Positions 41,940 to 49,601 of a DNA stretch of 64,000 bases are shown here, in pieces. This DNA comes from UBA1672 sp964587815 (GTDB lineage: Bacteria; Pseudomonadota; Alphaproteobacteria; Micavibrionales; Micavibrionaceae). Below the pieces are notes generated by a model that saw nothing but the letters and a program-made list of their open reading frames with translations, had not been told where the DNA came from and did not search any database. Numbering within the stretch: position 1 is the stretch's first letter; every line of letters starts with the position of its first letter. Both the position numbers and the translations under genes were made by a program. The stretch covers positions 3,511-67,510 of the forward strand of contig CAZPMH010000012.1 of assembly GCA_964587815.1 (NCBI GenBank), given 5' to 3'.

Positions 41940-43976
41940 GTGGCGCGTGAGGCTGATCAAGGAAATGGCGTTCAAAATAGCGGTTTAGTCCCGTTTGGTC
42001 AGTCTATTCGTATCGATCCGATGCGCCCGCTTGAGCGTCTTCGCAACGGTCGATCGAAGGCCTATGATGCGTTCGACTCTAATAACCGTACAAAGAAATA
42101 TATTGCCTTTGTGGCCGATAAGAAAAGTTTGCCGCGCTGGCGTGATGTTTCGATTTATTCCAAATTATTAGACACGTCCTTTTTGCGATTGATCGGTTCA
42201 GGCGTTGTGCAGTGGCCGCAGGATGGAAAGCAGAAATTTGTTTTTTTGTATGAGGCGGGAATAGGGCAATGTCTTTTGAAGCCGGGGGCATTTGCCAAAA
42301 CCACTTGGCGGCAGCCTGATATCGTTTCTTACTTTATTAAGCCGATGGCTAATATTTTAAAAGAGATGAGAGATTGTAGCTTTACGCATGGATCAATACG
42401 GCCTGACAATATTTTTTATTCAGGTGCTGACGCTAACGCACCTATATTGCTCGGCGATGGATTATCTGTACAGCCGCATAGTTCGCAACCTCCGCTGTTT
42501 CTGACATGCGAAAGGGCGTTGGCTGAGCCGATGGGGCGCGGTAATGGATCAATTTCAGATGATATTTATGCTTTTGGGGTGAGTCTTGCCTTGTTTTTGC
42601 GCAAAAATGACGAGCTTGCAGGGATGAGCGATGAGGATATTGTCTATAAAAAGCTGGAAGTCGGGTCTTACAATACACTCGTCGGAAATGAGCGGCTCCC
42701 TGCGACTTTTATGGAGCTTTTACGTGGTATTTTGCATGATGACCGCACAAAACGTTGGACTGTTGAAGATATTTTTTCCTGGCTCGATGGCTCTCGGGTT
42801 TCGCCGCAAGCCAATACGAAGCGTGTAAAGGCGAACAGACCATTTTCGTTTAACGGACGTAAATATCTCTATGCCGATACGCTTGCGATGGATTTGCACA
42901 AAGATACAGAAGCCGTTGCAAATTTGATTGAAGACGGGCAATTGACCAAATGGGTGGAAACATCGCTAAATAATGCGCAGATTTATGAGAATTACCTTAA
43001 GGCGATTGAATATGCCAGCAGCCAAAGAAATGATCCTGATTTTGTTGCTCTTCAGGTTTCACTCTCACTTTACCCGCACTTACCACTTCGTTATCAGGGG
43101 CGATCTTTCGCATTTGACGGTTTAGGTGGATTGTTGGCTCAGGCTGTCATGGATGGTGATGAGCTTAAATTTTACAAGCAAGTCTTACGTTTAAATATTT
43201 TAGATAAGGCACTGATGGCTCGTTCACCTACTCAGGCGACATTGTTGTTTTATATGCGTCAATTTGATGGTGCGCGCTTGGCTTTGAAAAGTATGCGCAC
43301 AGGCTATGGTATTGAACGTGTTCTTTATATTCTTAGCCCCAACACGCCGTGTCTTAGCCCCATGTTTGACGAGTTTTTTGTTTATAATCCTGCTTCGGCT
43401 TTGCGGGCTTATGAAAGCTTATCGGCAAGGCCGGGGCAGATTGCCTTTTATTTAGATGCTCATGGAATTGCGTTTTTCCTTTTATCGAATGTTTCGTTAA
43501 TTGAACGGTGCATGCTGAATTTAAGCGCGCCAGATAAAGACAAGCAAATTAAGGGTAATTTGAAATTTCTTGCGTCGTTGCAGAAGGTTACCAAAACGGC
43601 GGCTCTTCCTAATATAGCAAAGGTTATGCGTGAGTCCTTGGTCGGTGTTTATAAAAGGTTCAAGCACGTCAAATTGCGTGAGAAGGTTCAGGCCGCCGTT
43701 GAGCAGGCGGCACAGGCCGGTGATTTGATTGCTATGTCTAGTTTGATTGATGATGAGCGAACCTTGGCGCGGGATAATTTTGCTTTCAAGCGTGCGATGA
43801 AGGAATACCGCATCTTGCAGGAAGAATATAATGAGTATAATCGGCGTTTGTCGCAAAAATCGTCATATGGAAAAGTCAACGGGCGCGATACTGCAGCTTT
43901 GGTGGCGTGGACGCTTTCGACTTTGTTGACGCTGGTGTCTGTTTTTTCGTTTCTTTATGGTTATGAGATTTTTTAA
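41940..43976 (+). CDS. Membrane-anchored pseudokinase, 678 aa
   Basis: The N-terminal 290 or so residues resemble a protein kinase domain. Hydrophobic elements, FTHGSIRPDNIFY at 148-160 and DDIYAFGVSLALFL follow kinase order, then LHDDRTKRWTVEDI. The catalytic loop reads HGS-I-R-P-D-N (H150 to N157), so the catalytic Asp is Ser152. The DFG site reads GDG (172-174), so the metal Asp seems absent. It is therefore probably a pseudokinase. About 350 helical residues follow, then one C-terminal TM helix (LVAWTLSTLLTLVSVFSFL). It starts at a GTG with AAGAAGGG upstream and precedes a small membrane-protein gene. A Tad-pilus link is inferred from position. Confidence 0.7.
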   Translation: MAREADQGNGVQNSGLVPFGQSIRIDPMRPLERLRNGRSKAYDAFDSNNRTKKYIAFVADKKSLPRWRDVSIYSKLLDTSFLRLIGSGVVQWPQDGKQKFVFLYEAGIGQCLLKPGAFAKTTWRQPDIVSYFIKPMANILKEMRDCSFTHGSIRPDNIFYSGADANAPILLGDGLSVQPHSSQPPLFLTCERALAEPMGRGNGSISDDIYAFGVSLALFLRKNDELAGMSDEDIVYKKLEVGSYNTLVGNERLPATFMELLRGILHDDRTKRWTVEDIFSWLDGSRVSPQANTKRVKANRPFSFNGRKYLYADTLAMDLHKDTEAVANLIEDGQLTKWVETSLNNAQIYENYLKAIEYASSQRNDPDFVALQVSLSLYPHLPLRYQGRSFAFDGLGGLLAQAVMDGDELKFYKQVLRLNILDKALMARSPTQATLLFYMRQFDGARLALKSMRTGYGIERVLYILSPNTPCLSPMFDEFFVYNPASALRAYESLSARPGQIAFYLDAHGIAFFLLSNVSLIERCMLNLSAPDKDKQIKGNLKFLASLQKVTKTAALPNIAKVMRESLVGVYKRFKHVKLREKVQAAVEQAAQAGDLIAMSSLIDDERTLARDNFAFKRAMKEYRILQEEYNEYNRRLSQKSSYGKVNGRDTAALVAWTLSTLLTLVSVFSFLYGYEIF

Positions 43977-43993
43977 AAGGAGCTGTGTTTTAG

Positions 43994-44533
43994 GTGGCAA
44001 AAAAAAGCAAAGATAAAAAGAACAGTGAAGCAGCCAAAAAGCGCGGTCAGCTTTCATGGAAGATGCGTCTTTTTATGATTGTTTTATGTTTGCTCGGCAT
44101 TGTTTTTTTGCCGACAACGCTGATTCTTATGGTTGGTTTGCTGCCCAGTCTTGTCTCTTTGCTAACCAGTACGCGGAATGTCGGGCCGCGCACGTCTACG
44201 GTTTTTGCGATGAATCTGGCGGGTGTTATTCCGTTTGTTTTTAAGTTATGGGATGGCACCAATGACTTTGACGCCAGTTTTGAGATTATCAGTAATCTTC
44301 GCTATGTCTCTGTGATGTATTTGGCTGCGGCGTTCGGCTATATGATTGACTGGGTTGTTACAGGTTTGATGTCCTCGTTTTTGTATCAAAAGGGCATGAG
44401 CCGCATGAAATCGATTAAGAAGAGGCAGGATAAGCTGATTGAGCAGTGGGGTGTTGAGGTGAGTGGGGGCCTGATCGGTGATAGTCAAGATGAAAGCCCG
44501 GTGACAGAGCCGGAACGTGCAGCGCCGCGATAG
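43994..44533 (+). CDS. Inner-membrane protein of unknown function, 179 aa
   Basis: A Lys-rich N-terminus (about 1-22) is followed by about four hydrophobic segments (FMIVLCLLGIVFLPTTLILM and the next; the region near AGVIPFVF; VSVMYLAAAFGYMIDWVVTG) and a basic, then acidic C-terminus. No family recognised. It starts at a GTG (43994) 17 bp after the pseudokinase stop, with AAGGAG upstream. That spacing and order suggest the two act together, perhaps as membrane partner and cytoplasmic regulator. Confidence 0.6.
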   Translation: MAKKSKDKKNSEAAKKRGQLSWKMRLFMIVLCLLGIVFLPTTLILMVGLLPSLVSLLTSTRNVGPRTSTVFAMNLAGVIPFVFKLWDGTNDFDASFEIISNLRYVSVMYLAAAFGYMIDWVVTGLMSSFLYQKGMSRMKSIKKRQDKLIEQWGVEVSGGLIGDSQDESPVTEPERAAPR

Positions 44534-44611
44534 TTTATTGATCAATACACCATGTATCGTTATTTGAGATTTTAATCATTTCTTTACACAATTCTTGATA
44601 TCATTATGGAA

Positions 44612-44674
44612 AGGTGTTCGGGGTTTTGCGAACTCCTGAGTTTGGTGACTAAAGGCGGTTCGGCCGCTTTTTTT
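44612..44674 (+). terminator. Two-hairpin leader or terminator element before tadE
   Basis: AGGTGTTCG...CGAACTCCT (44612-44637) forms a stem with one T-T mismatch. A second stem AAAGGCGG-TTCGG-CCGCTTTT (44651-44671, one G-U) is followed by a T-run to 44674, a good terminator. Upstream TTTACA (44583) and TATGGA (44605) are spaced 16 bp, like a weak promoter. The pair could end the pseudokinase operon, attenuate tadE, or be a small RNA. Confidence 0.6.
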
Positions 44675-44734
44675 GTGCCCGAAAACAAGAACAAATTTGA
44701 ACTAAATGCCATGTAATTGGCTGGTTGGGTAATT

Positions 44735-45256
44735 ATGTTACAGTTTATACGATCATATTTTAAGCGAAGAGACGGGGCGACTGCTATTGAATTTAGCTTC
44801 CTGCTTTTCCCTTACCTTATTATTAGTCTCGGTATTATCGAGCTGTCTTTAATGATGACATCTGCCAGTTTATTAGAAAGTGCGACAGACCGTGCATCGC
44901 GACAGATCAGAACGGGGCAGTTGCAACAATCGGGCGGTGATCCCGAAACTGAATTCCGTGAAGCATTGTGCAGATCGGCGGTTGTACTTATCCGTTGTGA
45001 GGACATTGATGTTGAGGCGATAGAGTTAAGCAGTTACGGCGATTACACAGATGCAAATTTTGATGAAGACGGAAACTTTGTGTCGAGCGGTTTTGATGCG
45101 GGTGGTTCGAATAGCCGTATTTTGATCCGTGTGGCTTTTCGCTATCAGATGATTACGCCGTTGGTTGGGACGCTTCTAAACGGTGAGGATGGTTCTACGC
45201 TGTTTATCTCCACGATTGTTATGCAAACTGAACCTTATGAATTTCAGGGGGCTTAG
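44735..45256 (+). CDS. tadE: TadE-family pseudopilin-like pilus protein
   Basis: Minor pilin of the Tad (tight adherence) system. A short basic leader precedes DGATAIEFSFLLFPYLIISL, the TadE motif with Glu at +5 style and a hydrophobic helix (to about residue 50). A 120-residue globular C-terminus follows, with two Cys in EALCRSAVVLIRCED. The length of 173 fits TadE. The ATG at 44735 is preferred over a TTG at 44717. tadF begins one base after its stop. Confidence 0.8.
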   Translation: MLQFIRSYFKRRDGATAIEFSFLLFPYLIISLGIIELSLMMTSASLLESATDRASRQIRTGQLQQSGGDPETEFREALCRSAVVLIRCEDIDVEAIELSSYGDYTDANFDEDGNFVSSGFDAGGSNSRILIRVAFRYQMITPLVGTLLNGEDGSTLFISTIVMQTEPYEFQGA

Positions 45257-45257
45257 G

Positions 45258-45794
45258 ATGATTATAAGATATTTCTCAAACTTATTTACACGTTGGAAGA
45301 AGGAAGAAGAGGGCTTGGCCGCGATTGAGGCGAGCATGATCTTCCCTGTGATGTTGCTTATGCTGCTTGGTGTTTTTGATTTCGGAAACGCCATACTTGC
45401 AAACCAGAAAACGATTCGCGCCTCGCAGGTTGTTGCCGACCTGATCGCGAGAAACAACATTGTCACAGATGCCGATATTGCGGAGGCGATTGAGGCGGGG
45501 CGGCTTGCGTTTGAACCTTTGGACAGCTCAGCTTTCGGTATTGATATTGTGAGTTTTCGATTTGATGAAGATGCCGATACGGAAATTGTATGGCGTGAAA
45601 CGGAAAATATGTTGGCCTTACCTGATGCCTTTGCGCGCGTCGATGATTTGCGTGATGCGGATGAAGGCGTGGTGATGGTTGCTGTTCAATATCAATATGA
45701 TCCACTTTTTACCGGCTTTGTAGCCCAAACAATGGAGATGCAGGAAATTGCATTTAGTAGAGGGCGCTCCGGCCCGGTCGTTAACCGACAGTAA
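45258..45794 (+). CDS. tadF: TadF/TadE-like minor pilus protein
   Basis: Second minor pseudopilin. The leader RWKKEEEGLAAIEASMIFPV contains the conserved Glu, followed by the helix MLLMLLGVFDFGNAILANQK, and a soluble domain to residue 178. It lacks a VWA domain, so TadF or a second TadE fits better than TadG. The ATG at 45258 lies directly after the tadE stop; an in-frame start further back is overlapping and unlikely. It forms the tadE-tadF-tadG group. Confidence 0.78.
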   Translation: MIIRYFSNLFTRWKKEEEGLAAIEASMIFPVMLLMLLGVFDFGNAILANQKTIRASQVVADLIARNNIVTDADIAEAIEAGRLAFEPLDSSAFGIDIVSFRFDEDADTEIVWRETENMLALPDAFARVDDLRDADEGVVMVAVQYQYDPLFTGFVAQTMEMQEIAFSRGRSGPVVNRQ

Positions 45795-45843
45795 CATGCC
45801 AAATCTTTTATTGGCGTGTCTCGAAGTTCGAAAGGAAAAAACC

Positions 45844-47241
45844 ATGATTTATTTTAATATGCTGAAACATACGATTCGTCGTTACTGTCTGCACACTGCA
45901 GGGTCTTTAGCCGTTATGTTCGGTATAATGGCACCTGTTCTTATTGGTGTGGCCGGTATGTCCTTAGATTACTCGCAAGCGTTTCTTGTAAAGCAGCGCC
46001 TGTCTCAAGCGCTGGATGCGGCGGCTTTGGCCGCGGCGGCATCTTCGACGGATGGTGATGTTATTCGCCAAAAAGTTATTGATTTTATGGATGCGAACTA
46101 CCCGCCTGAAGAGGTGGGTATTACGTACGAGCCGATTGTGAATATCGTCGGTGATGAGGTGATTGTGACCGCAGATGCGCGTTATAATACGCTTTTCTTG
46201 CGTGTTCTTGGTGTTGATTCGATTGACGTTGATGCGTCAACAACCGTTGTGCGTGAAGTGCAGGGGATTGAGGTCGTCTTGGTTATGGATAATACTGGTT
46301 CGATGGCGACCAACAATAATATCCAAGCCTTGCGCGATGCGGCATCAAACTTTGTTTACATCATGTATGGTATTGATGTTGAGGACGGTGAGGCGGCTGA
46401 TCCTTCTTCTTTAGATGGAATGGCGCGTCGTGATCGTGACTTTATTAAAGTCGGTCTTGTGCCTTACAGTGGTTCTGTGAATGTCGGGCCTTACGGTTTG
46501 GGTGAAGATTTCAACGGCGATTATTACGGCCCCGCGTTTGTTAATAATCCGCATAATTTGCAATACACAACGGCGACTAATAACAACAGATGGTTGGGTT
46601 GTGTTTTGGCCGAGGATAATCCGGATGATACGCGCGATATCAGCGGGCCATGGGATATGTATAGATATTGTCGTGATGCTGATGACGACCCGTATTGCGA
46701 TTTGAATAATAGAGGAAATGTGCGCCGTAACGCGAACTATGATTGCCCCAGAACGCCTTTGATGCCTTTATCTAAAAGCCCGAGCGCGCTTAAAACATCC
46801 ATCGACACGATGAATGCGCAAGGTTACACACATGGTAACTACGGTATGACATGGGGCTATCGTGTTATTTCACCTGATTTTCCTTTTGAAGAGGGGGTTG
46901 AGTGGGGCAATAAATATTGGCGTAAGGCCGTTGTTATGATGACTGATGGTGTTAATACGATCCATCCGCGTTATTCAGCATATGGCCCAACCCAGGATCA
47001 TAATTTAAGACCCGGTGATTTGGATGATCGTTTCGAAGAGACGTGCGATTTGATGAAGGATGATGACATCCTGATCTATACCGTGACGTTTGATCGGGGT
47101 GTGAACCAAAGAACGAAGGATCTTTATAAAGAGTGTGCGACGTCTGAAGATTATTATCATGACGCGCCCAGCAAAGATGAGTTGATTGATGTTTTCGAAC
47201 GAATCAGCCGCGAATTAAGTAACCTCCATATTAGAGAGTAA
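45844..47241 (+). CDS. tadG: TadG-like pilus protein with von Willebrand A domain
   Basis: Membrane-anchored pilus assembly protein. The N-terminal TadG/TadE-type segment (MFGIMAPVLIGVAGMSLDYSQAFLVK) holds the membrane helix. Residues 135-460 form a VWA-like domain: VVLVMDNTGSM is the metal site (D-x-T-G-S) and VVMMTDGVNT comes later. Cys pairs (CVLAED, YCRDAD, YCDLNN, DCPRTP) may make disulfides outside the membrane. It may contribute to surface adhesion. The ATG at 45844 has AAAGGA seven bases upstream. A terminator follows at 47277. Confidence 0.82.
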   Translation: MIYFNMLKHTIRRYCLHTAGSLAVMFGIMAPVLIGVAGMSLDYSQAFLVKQRLSQALDAAALAAAASSTDGDVIRQKVIDFMDANYPPEEVGITYEPIVNIVGDEVIVTADARYNTLFLRVLGVDSIDVDASTTVVREVQGIEVVLVMDNTGSMATNNNIQALRDAASNFVYIMYGIDVEDGEAADPSSLDGMARRDRDFIKVGLVPYSGSVNVGPYGLGEDFNGDYYGPAFVNNPHNLQYTTATNNNRWLGCVLAEDNPDDTRDISGPWDMYRYCRDADDDPYCDLNNRGNVRRNANYDCPRTPLMPLSKSPSALKTSIDTMNAQGYTHGNYGMTWGYRVISPDFPFEEGVEWGNKYWRKAVVMMTDGVNTIHPRYSAYGPTQDHNLRPGDLDDRFEETCDLMKDDDILIYTVTFDRGVNQRTKDLYKECATSEDYYHDAPSKDELIDVFERISRELSNLHIRE

Positions 47242-47532
47242 GTATTTTATAGATTTTTACTTCTCTATCCTTTTAGAAAACCCCTCTGTTATATCTTTTA
47301 CTTAGATTTCGGAGGGGTTTTTACTTTTATTTTAAAGTAAATATATATAGATAAAATTTTATATAAATAAAAAATAAATCCTTTACTTAAATTTTTTATT
47401 TTTTACTTGTGATTTTAAGGTTTTATTAAGTGTAGGGGTGATATTCTTAATTTATCGGTTAAGGGCTTCACATAAATTGAAGTAGGGGTTCACCGGAAAT
47501 GACATTAACAAATCTTATTAAGGAGATATATT
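47242..47532. promoter_or_regulatory. AT-rich upstream region of the main Flp pilin gene
   Basis: Apart from the tadG terminator, this 291-bp stretch has no ORF. It holds five plus-strand TTTACTT (47256, 47297, 47320, 47382, 47402) and one reverse copy AAGTAAA at 47335. GTAGGGGT occurs at 47432 and 47482, exactly 50 bp apart, upstream of the pilin start at 47533. The core is very AT-rich, fit for an UP-element or nucleoid-protein site. It is a strong candidate pilin promoter region. Confidence 0.5.
47277..47324 (+). terminator. Rho-independent terminator after tadG
   Basis: AAAACCCCTC (47277-47286) pairs with GAGGGGTTTT (47312-47321) across a long 25-base AT loop, followed by TTACTTTTA. It separates tadEFG from the pilin unit. 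Confidence 0.65.
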
Positions 47533-47715
47533 ATGTTTACTAAAGTTCTAGCATGGAAAGAAGCTTACCTTAAGGACGAAGACGGCGCGACAGCGATCGA
47601 ATACGGTCTGATTGCCGCAGGTATCGCAGTTGCGATTGCCGTTGTTGTTGGCCTTTTGGGTGACGAACTTACAGGTGCGCTGACAGATGTTCAAACAGCT
47701 GTAGCAGACCGCTAA
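47533..47715 (+). CDS. flp: Flp-family major pilin
   Basis: Major subunit of the Flp pilus, 60 residues. After a leader (MFTKVLAWKEAYLKDE), DGATAIEYGLIAAGIAVAIA contains the conserved G, E, Y of Flp pilins and is cut by the CpaA-type peptidase encoded next. The hydrophobic helix runs to about residue 43, then a short polar tail. AAGGAG lies upstream. It has its own leader region and a strong terminator, so it likely forms an abundant separate transcript. Confidence 0.92.
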   Translation: MFTKVLAWKEAYLKDEDGATAIEYGLIAAGIAVAIAVVVGLLGDELTGALTDVQTAVADR

Positions 47716-47744
47716 TTTTAAACTTCTTCAAGTTTATCATTGTG

Positions 47745-47779
47745 AAAAGCCCGCCATTTATCTCCGGCGGGCTTTTTCT
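47745..47779 (+). terminator. Strong rho-independent terminator after flp
   Basis: AAAAGCCCGCC (47745-47755) pairs with GGCGGGCTTTT (47766-47776) across a 10-base loop, followed by TCTTTTTTT. Partial termination here would give far more pilin than downstream machinery mRNA. Confidence 0.9.
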
Positions 47780-47855
47780 TTTTTTGCACAATAAGTTTTG
47801 CGCAGAATTGCCGTAACTTTCGATTTATCCACATATATCCTGTAGGGTTGGTTTT

Positions 47856-48407
47856 ATGATTTTTCTAATCGTTTTTCTGATTTGCATTTTTACCGCTTTG
47901 GCATTCATGGGGATGGCTGCCGTATCAGATGTTCGGCGTATGCTTATTCCGAACAGTTACAGTCTTTATATAATCCTAAGTTTTATAGCGTGTTACGCGA
48001 TTTTGTTTTTGGGCAGCGTTCATGAGAATGTGTTTGAACCGATCCTCTCGCATATTATTTCTGCGGGGCTGGCCTTTGTTCTAACCTTTATTTTGTTTGC
48101 ATTGAAGGTGCTCGGAGCAGGGGATTCCAAATTGGCCACAGCTTGCGCGCTCTGGATGGGTGCGGTACATTTGATTACGTTTTTATTCTTTATGACTCTT
48201 TGTGGTGCGGCGTTAAGTTTGTTCGCCCTTTATGTAAAGAAGAAGAAACCATTCCAAAACCCGAAAGAGGGGAGTTGGATTTCACAGGTCCAGGCAGGCA
48301 AAGAAAAAGTGCCATACGGCGTTGCCATTGCTTTCGGAACCCTTGTGGCCTTTGCGTATGCTGAGTATTTTTCCGCTGATGTTTTGTCTTCGTTTTTGGC
48401 AAAATAA
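47856..48407 (+). CDS. cpaA: A24-type prepilin peptidase (CpaA/TadV)
   Basis: Inner-membrane aspartyl protease that cuts the leader of Flp pilins and TadE/F pseudopilins. The two catalytic Asp are in SDVRRMLIPN (about residue 25) and in GAGDSKL (about 89), the GxGD motif. About 5-6 TM helices over 183 residues fit the short TadV form, without the N-methylation domain. It is 140 bp downstream of the pilin terminator and 134 bp upstream of cpaB. Confidence 0.92.
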   Translation: MIFLIVFLICIFTALAFMGMAAVSDVRRMLIPNSYSLYIILSFIACYAILFLGSVHENVFEPILSHIISAGLAFVLTFILFALKVLGAGDSKLATACALWMGAVHLITFLFFMTLCGAALSLFALYVKKKKPFQNPKEGSWISQVQAGKEKVPYGVAIAFGTLVAFAYAEYFSADVLSSFLAK

Positions 48408-48540
48408 TCAGAAGGATAAGGTTCATAAATTTTTAACGGATTTTCCGTAATATTGGCATGTAGGCGCGTTCTTTCCATTAGCACTTCTGCTTACGTCAAT
48501 TGAATTTTTTATCAACCAAATCCGAAGTCTGAGTTTTATC

Positions 48541-49527
48541 ATGAATCATATTAATCCTGATACGGGGTCAAAGAAGATGAACAAGAACATCCTTATTGTT
48601 TTAGGGGGCGCAATATTAGCCGCGGTGCTTGTCGCTTTTCTGGTACAAATGACATTGGGCGGTAAGAGCGGCGGCGAAAGCGGCGGTGATACTGTTGAGG
48701 TTTTGGTTGCGGCAAAAACATTGCGCAAAGGCGATGATATTGATGAAGGCGATTTGCGCTGGTCTGATTGGCCGGAAGATACGTTGTTTAAGGGCGCGAT
48801 TTTAAGAAAAGACGGTGAGAGCGCGGATGAAGCGCTAGAGGGGCGTGTTGAACGTGCCTTCTCAGAAGGGGAGCCGTTGAAACGTTCCGATCTTATTCCT
48901 GAAGAAGGTAACTTTGTCGCCGCACGATTGAAGCAGGGGGAGCGTGCTGTCTCTGTTAAATTGGATGCGGAGGATATGGTCGCCGGATTTTTAGGGCCGG
49001 GCAGTTTTGTTGACGTGATTTTGACCTATACGGAACGTGTCGATTTTGGAAGCAATAACCGCAATGATTTTAGCCCGCAGGCCGTTAAATTACGGGAAAT
49101 GGTTGAGTTGAATGTCGATAAATTAGCCACCGAAACGATCCTGGAAAATATCCGTGTTCTTGCACTTGACCAAAGTGCCGATCGCAACCGTGATGATAAG
49201 GTAAAAGTCGGTAAAACCGTGACTTTGGCTGTTCCGATCCGTGATGCGGAGAAGCTTGCGATGGCGTCTGAATTGGGGCGTATTACGCTCGCGATGAGAG
49301 GGGTTGGAGATGAAGAAATCGTTGGTAATGACAAGGTGTTGTCAGATGCACGTCTGACGTCTCTTGATGATGAGATTCATAGAGAGGCTTTGCGTATCAA
49401 AAATGTATTGCCGCCGAGCGCGGATGATCACGATTCAGATGTTTCTTCATCTTCTTTCTCGTATTCGCCACCGGCAAAAGTACGCATTTATAGTGGCGCT
49501 TCGGTCCAGACATTGGATGTTGATTAA
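48541..49527 (+). CDS. cpaB: Flp pilus assembly protein CpaB (RcpC)
   Basis: Periplasmic protein anchored by one TM (about 16-40, LIVLGGAILAAVLVAFL). A SAF-like domain follows: VEVLVAAKTLRKGDDIDEGD, then GRVERAFSEGEPLKRSDLI and KLDAEDMVAGFLGPGSFVDV. This order is typical of CpaB/RcpC, which helps the secretin channel. The start may be the ATG at 48541 or at 48577; 48541 keeps a short cytoplasmic N-terminus. It is followed by cpaC after 74 bp containing a palindrome. Confidence 0.88.
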   Translation: MNHINPDTGSKKMNKNILIVLGGAILAAVLVAFLVQMTLGGKSGGESGGDTVEVLVAAKTLRKGDDIDEGDLRWSDWPEDTLFKGAILRKDGESADEALEGRVERAFSEGEPLKRSDLIPEEGNFVAARLKQGERAVSVKLDAEDMVAGFLGPGSFVDVILTYTERVDFGSNNRNDFSPQAVKLREMVELNVDKLATETILENIRVLALDQSADRNRDDKVKVGKTVTLAVPIRDAEKLAMASELGRITLAMRGVGDEEIVGNDKVLSDARLTSLDDEIHREALRIKNVLPPSADDHDSDVSSSSFSYSPPAKVRIYSGASVQTLDVD

Positions 49528-49546
49528 CTTACTTTTAAAAATCGTG

Positions 49547-49558
49547 CCCAATATTGGG
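49547..49558. repeat. 12-bp perfect palindrome between cpaB and cpaC
   Basis: CCCAATATTGGG is a perfect inverted repeat 44 bp before the cpaC start. It could be a regulator site or an RNA hairpin that tunes the cpaB/cpaC ratio; only symmetry supports it. Confidence 0.35.
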
Positions 49559-49601
49559 TGCATCGCACTGATTACAAGATTAAAAAACGAAAGACTGAAC
49601 C

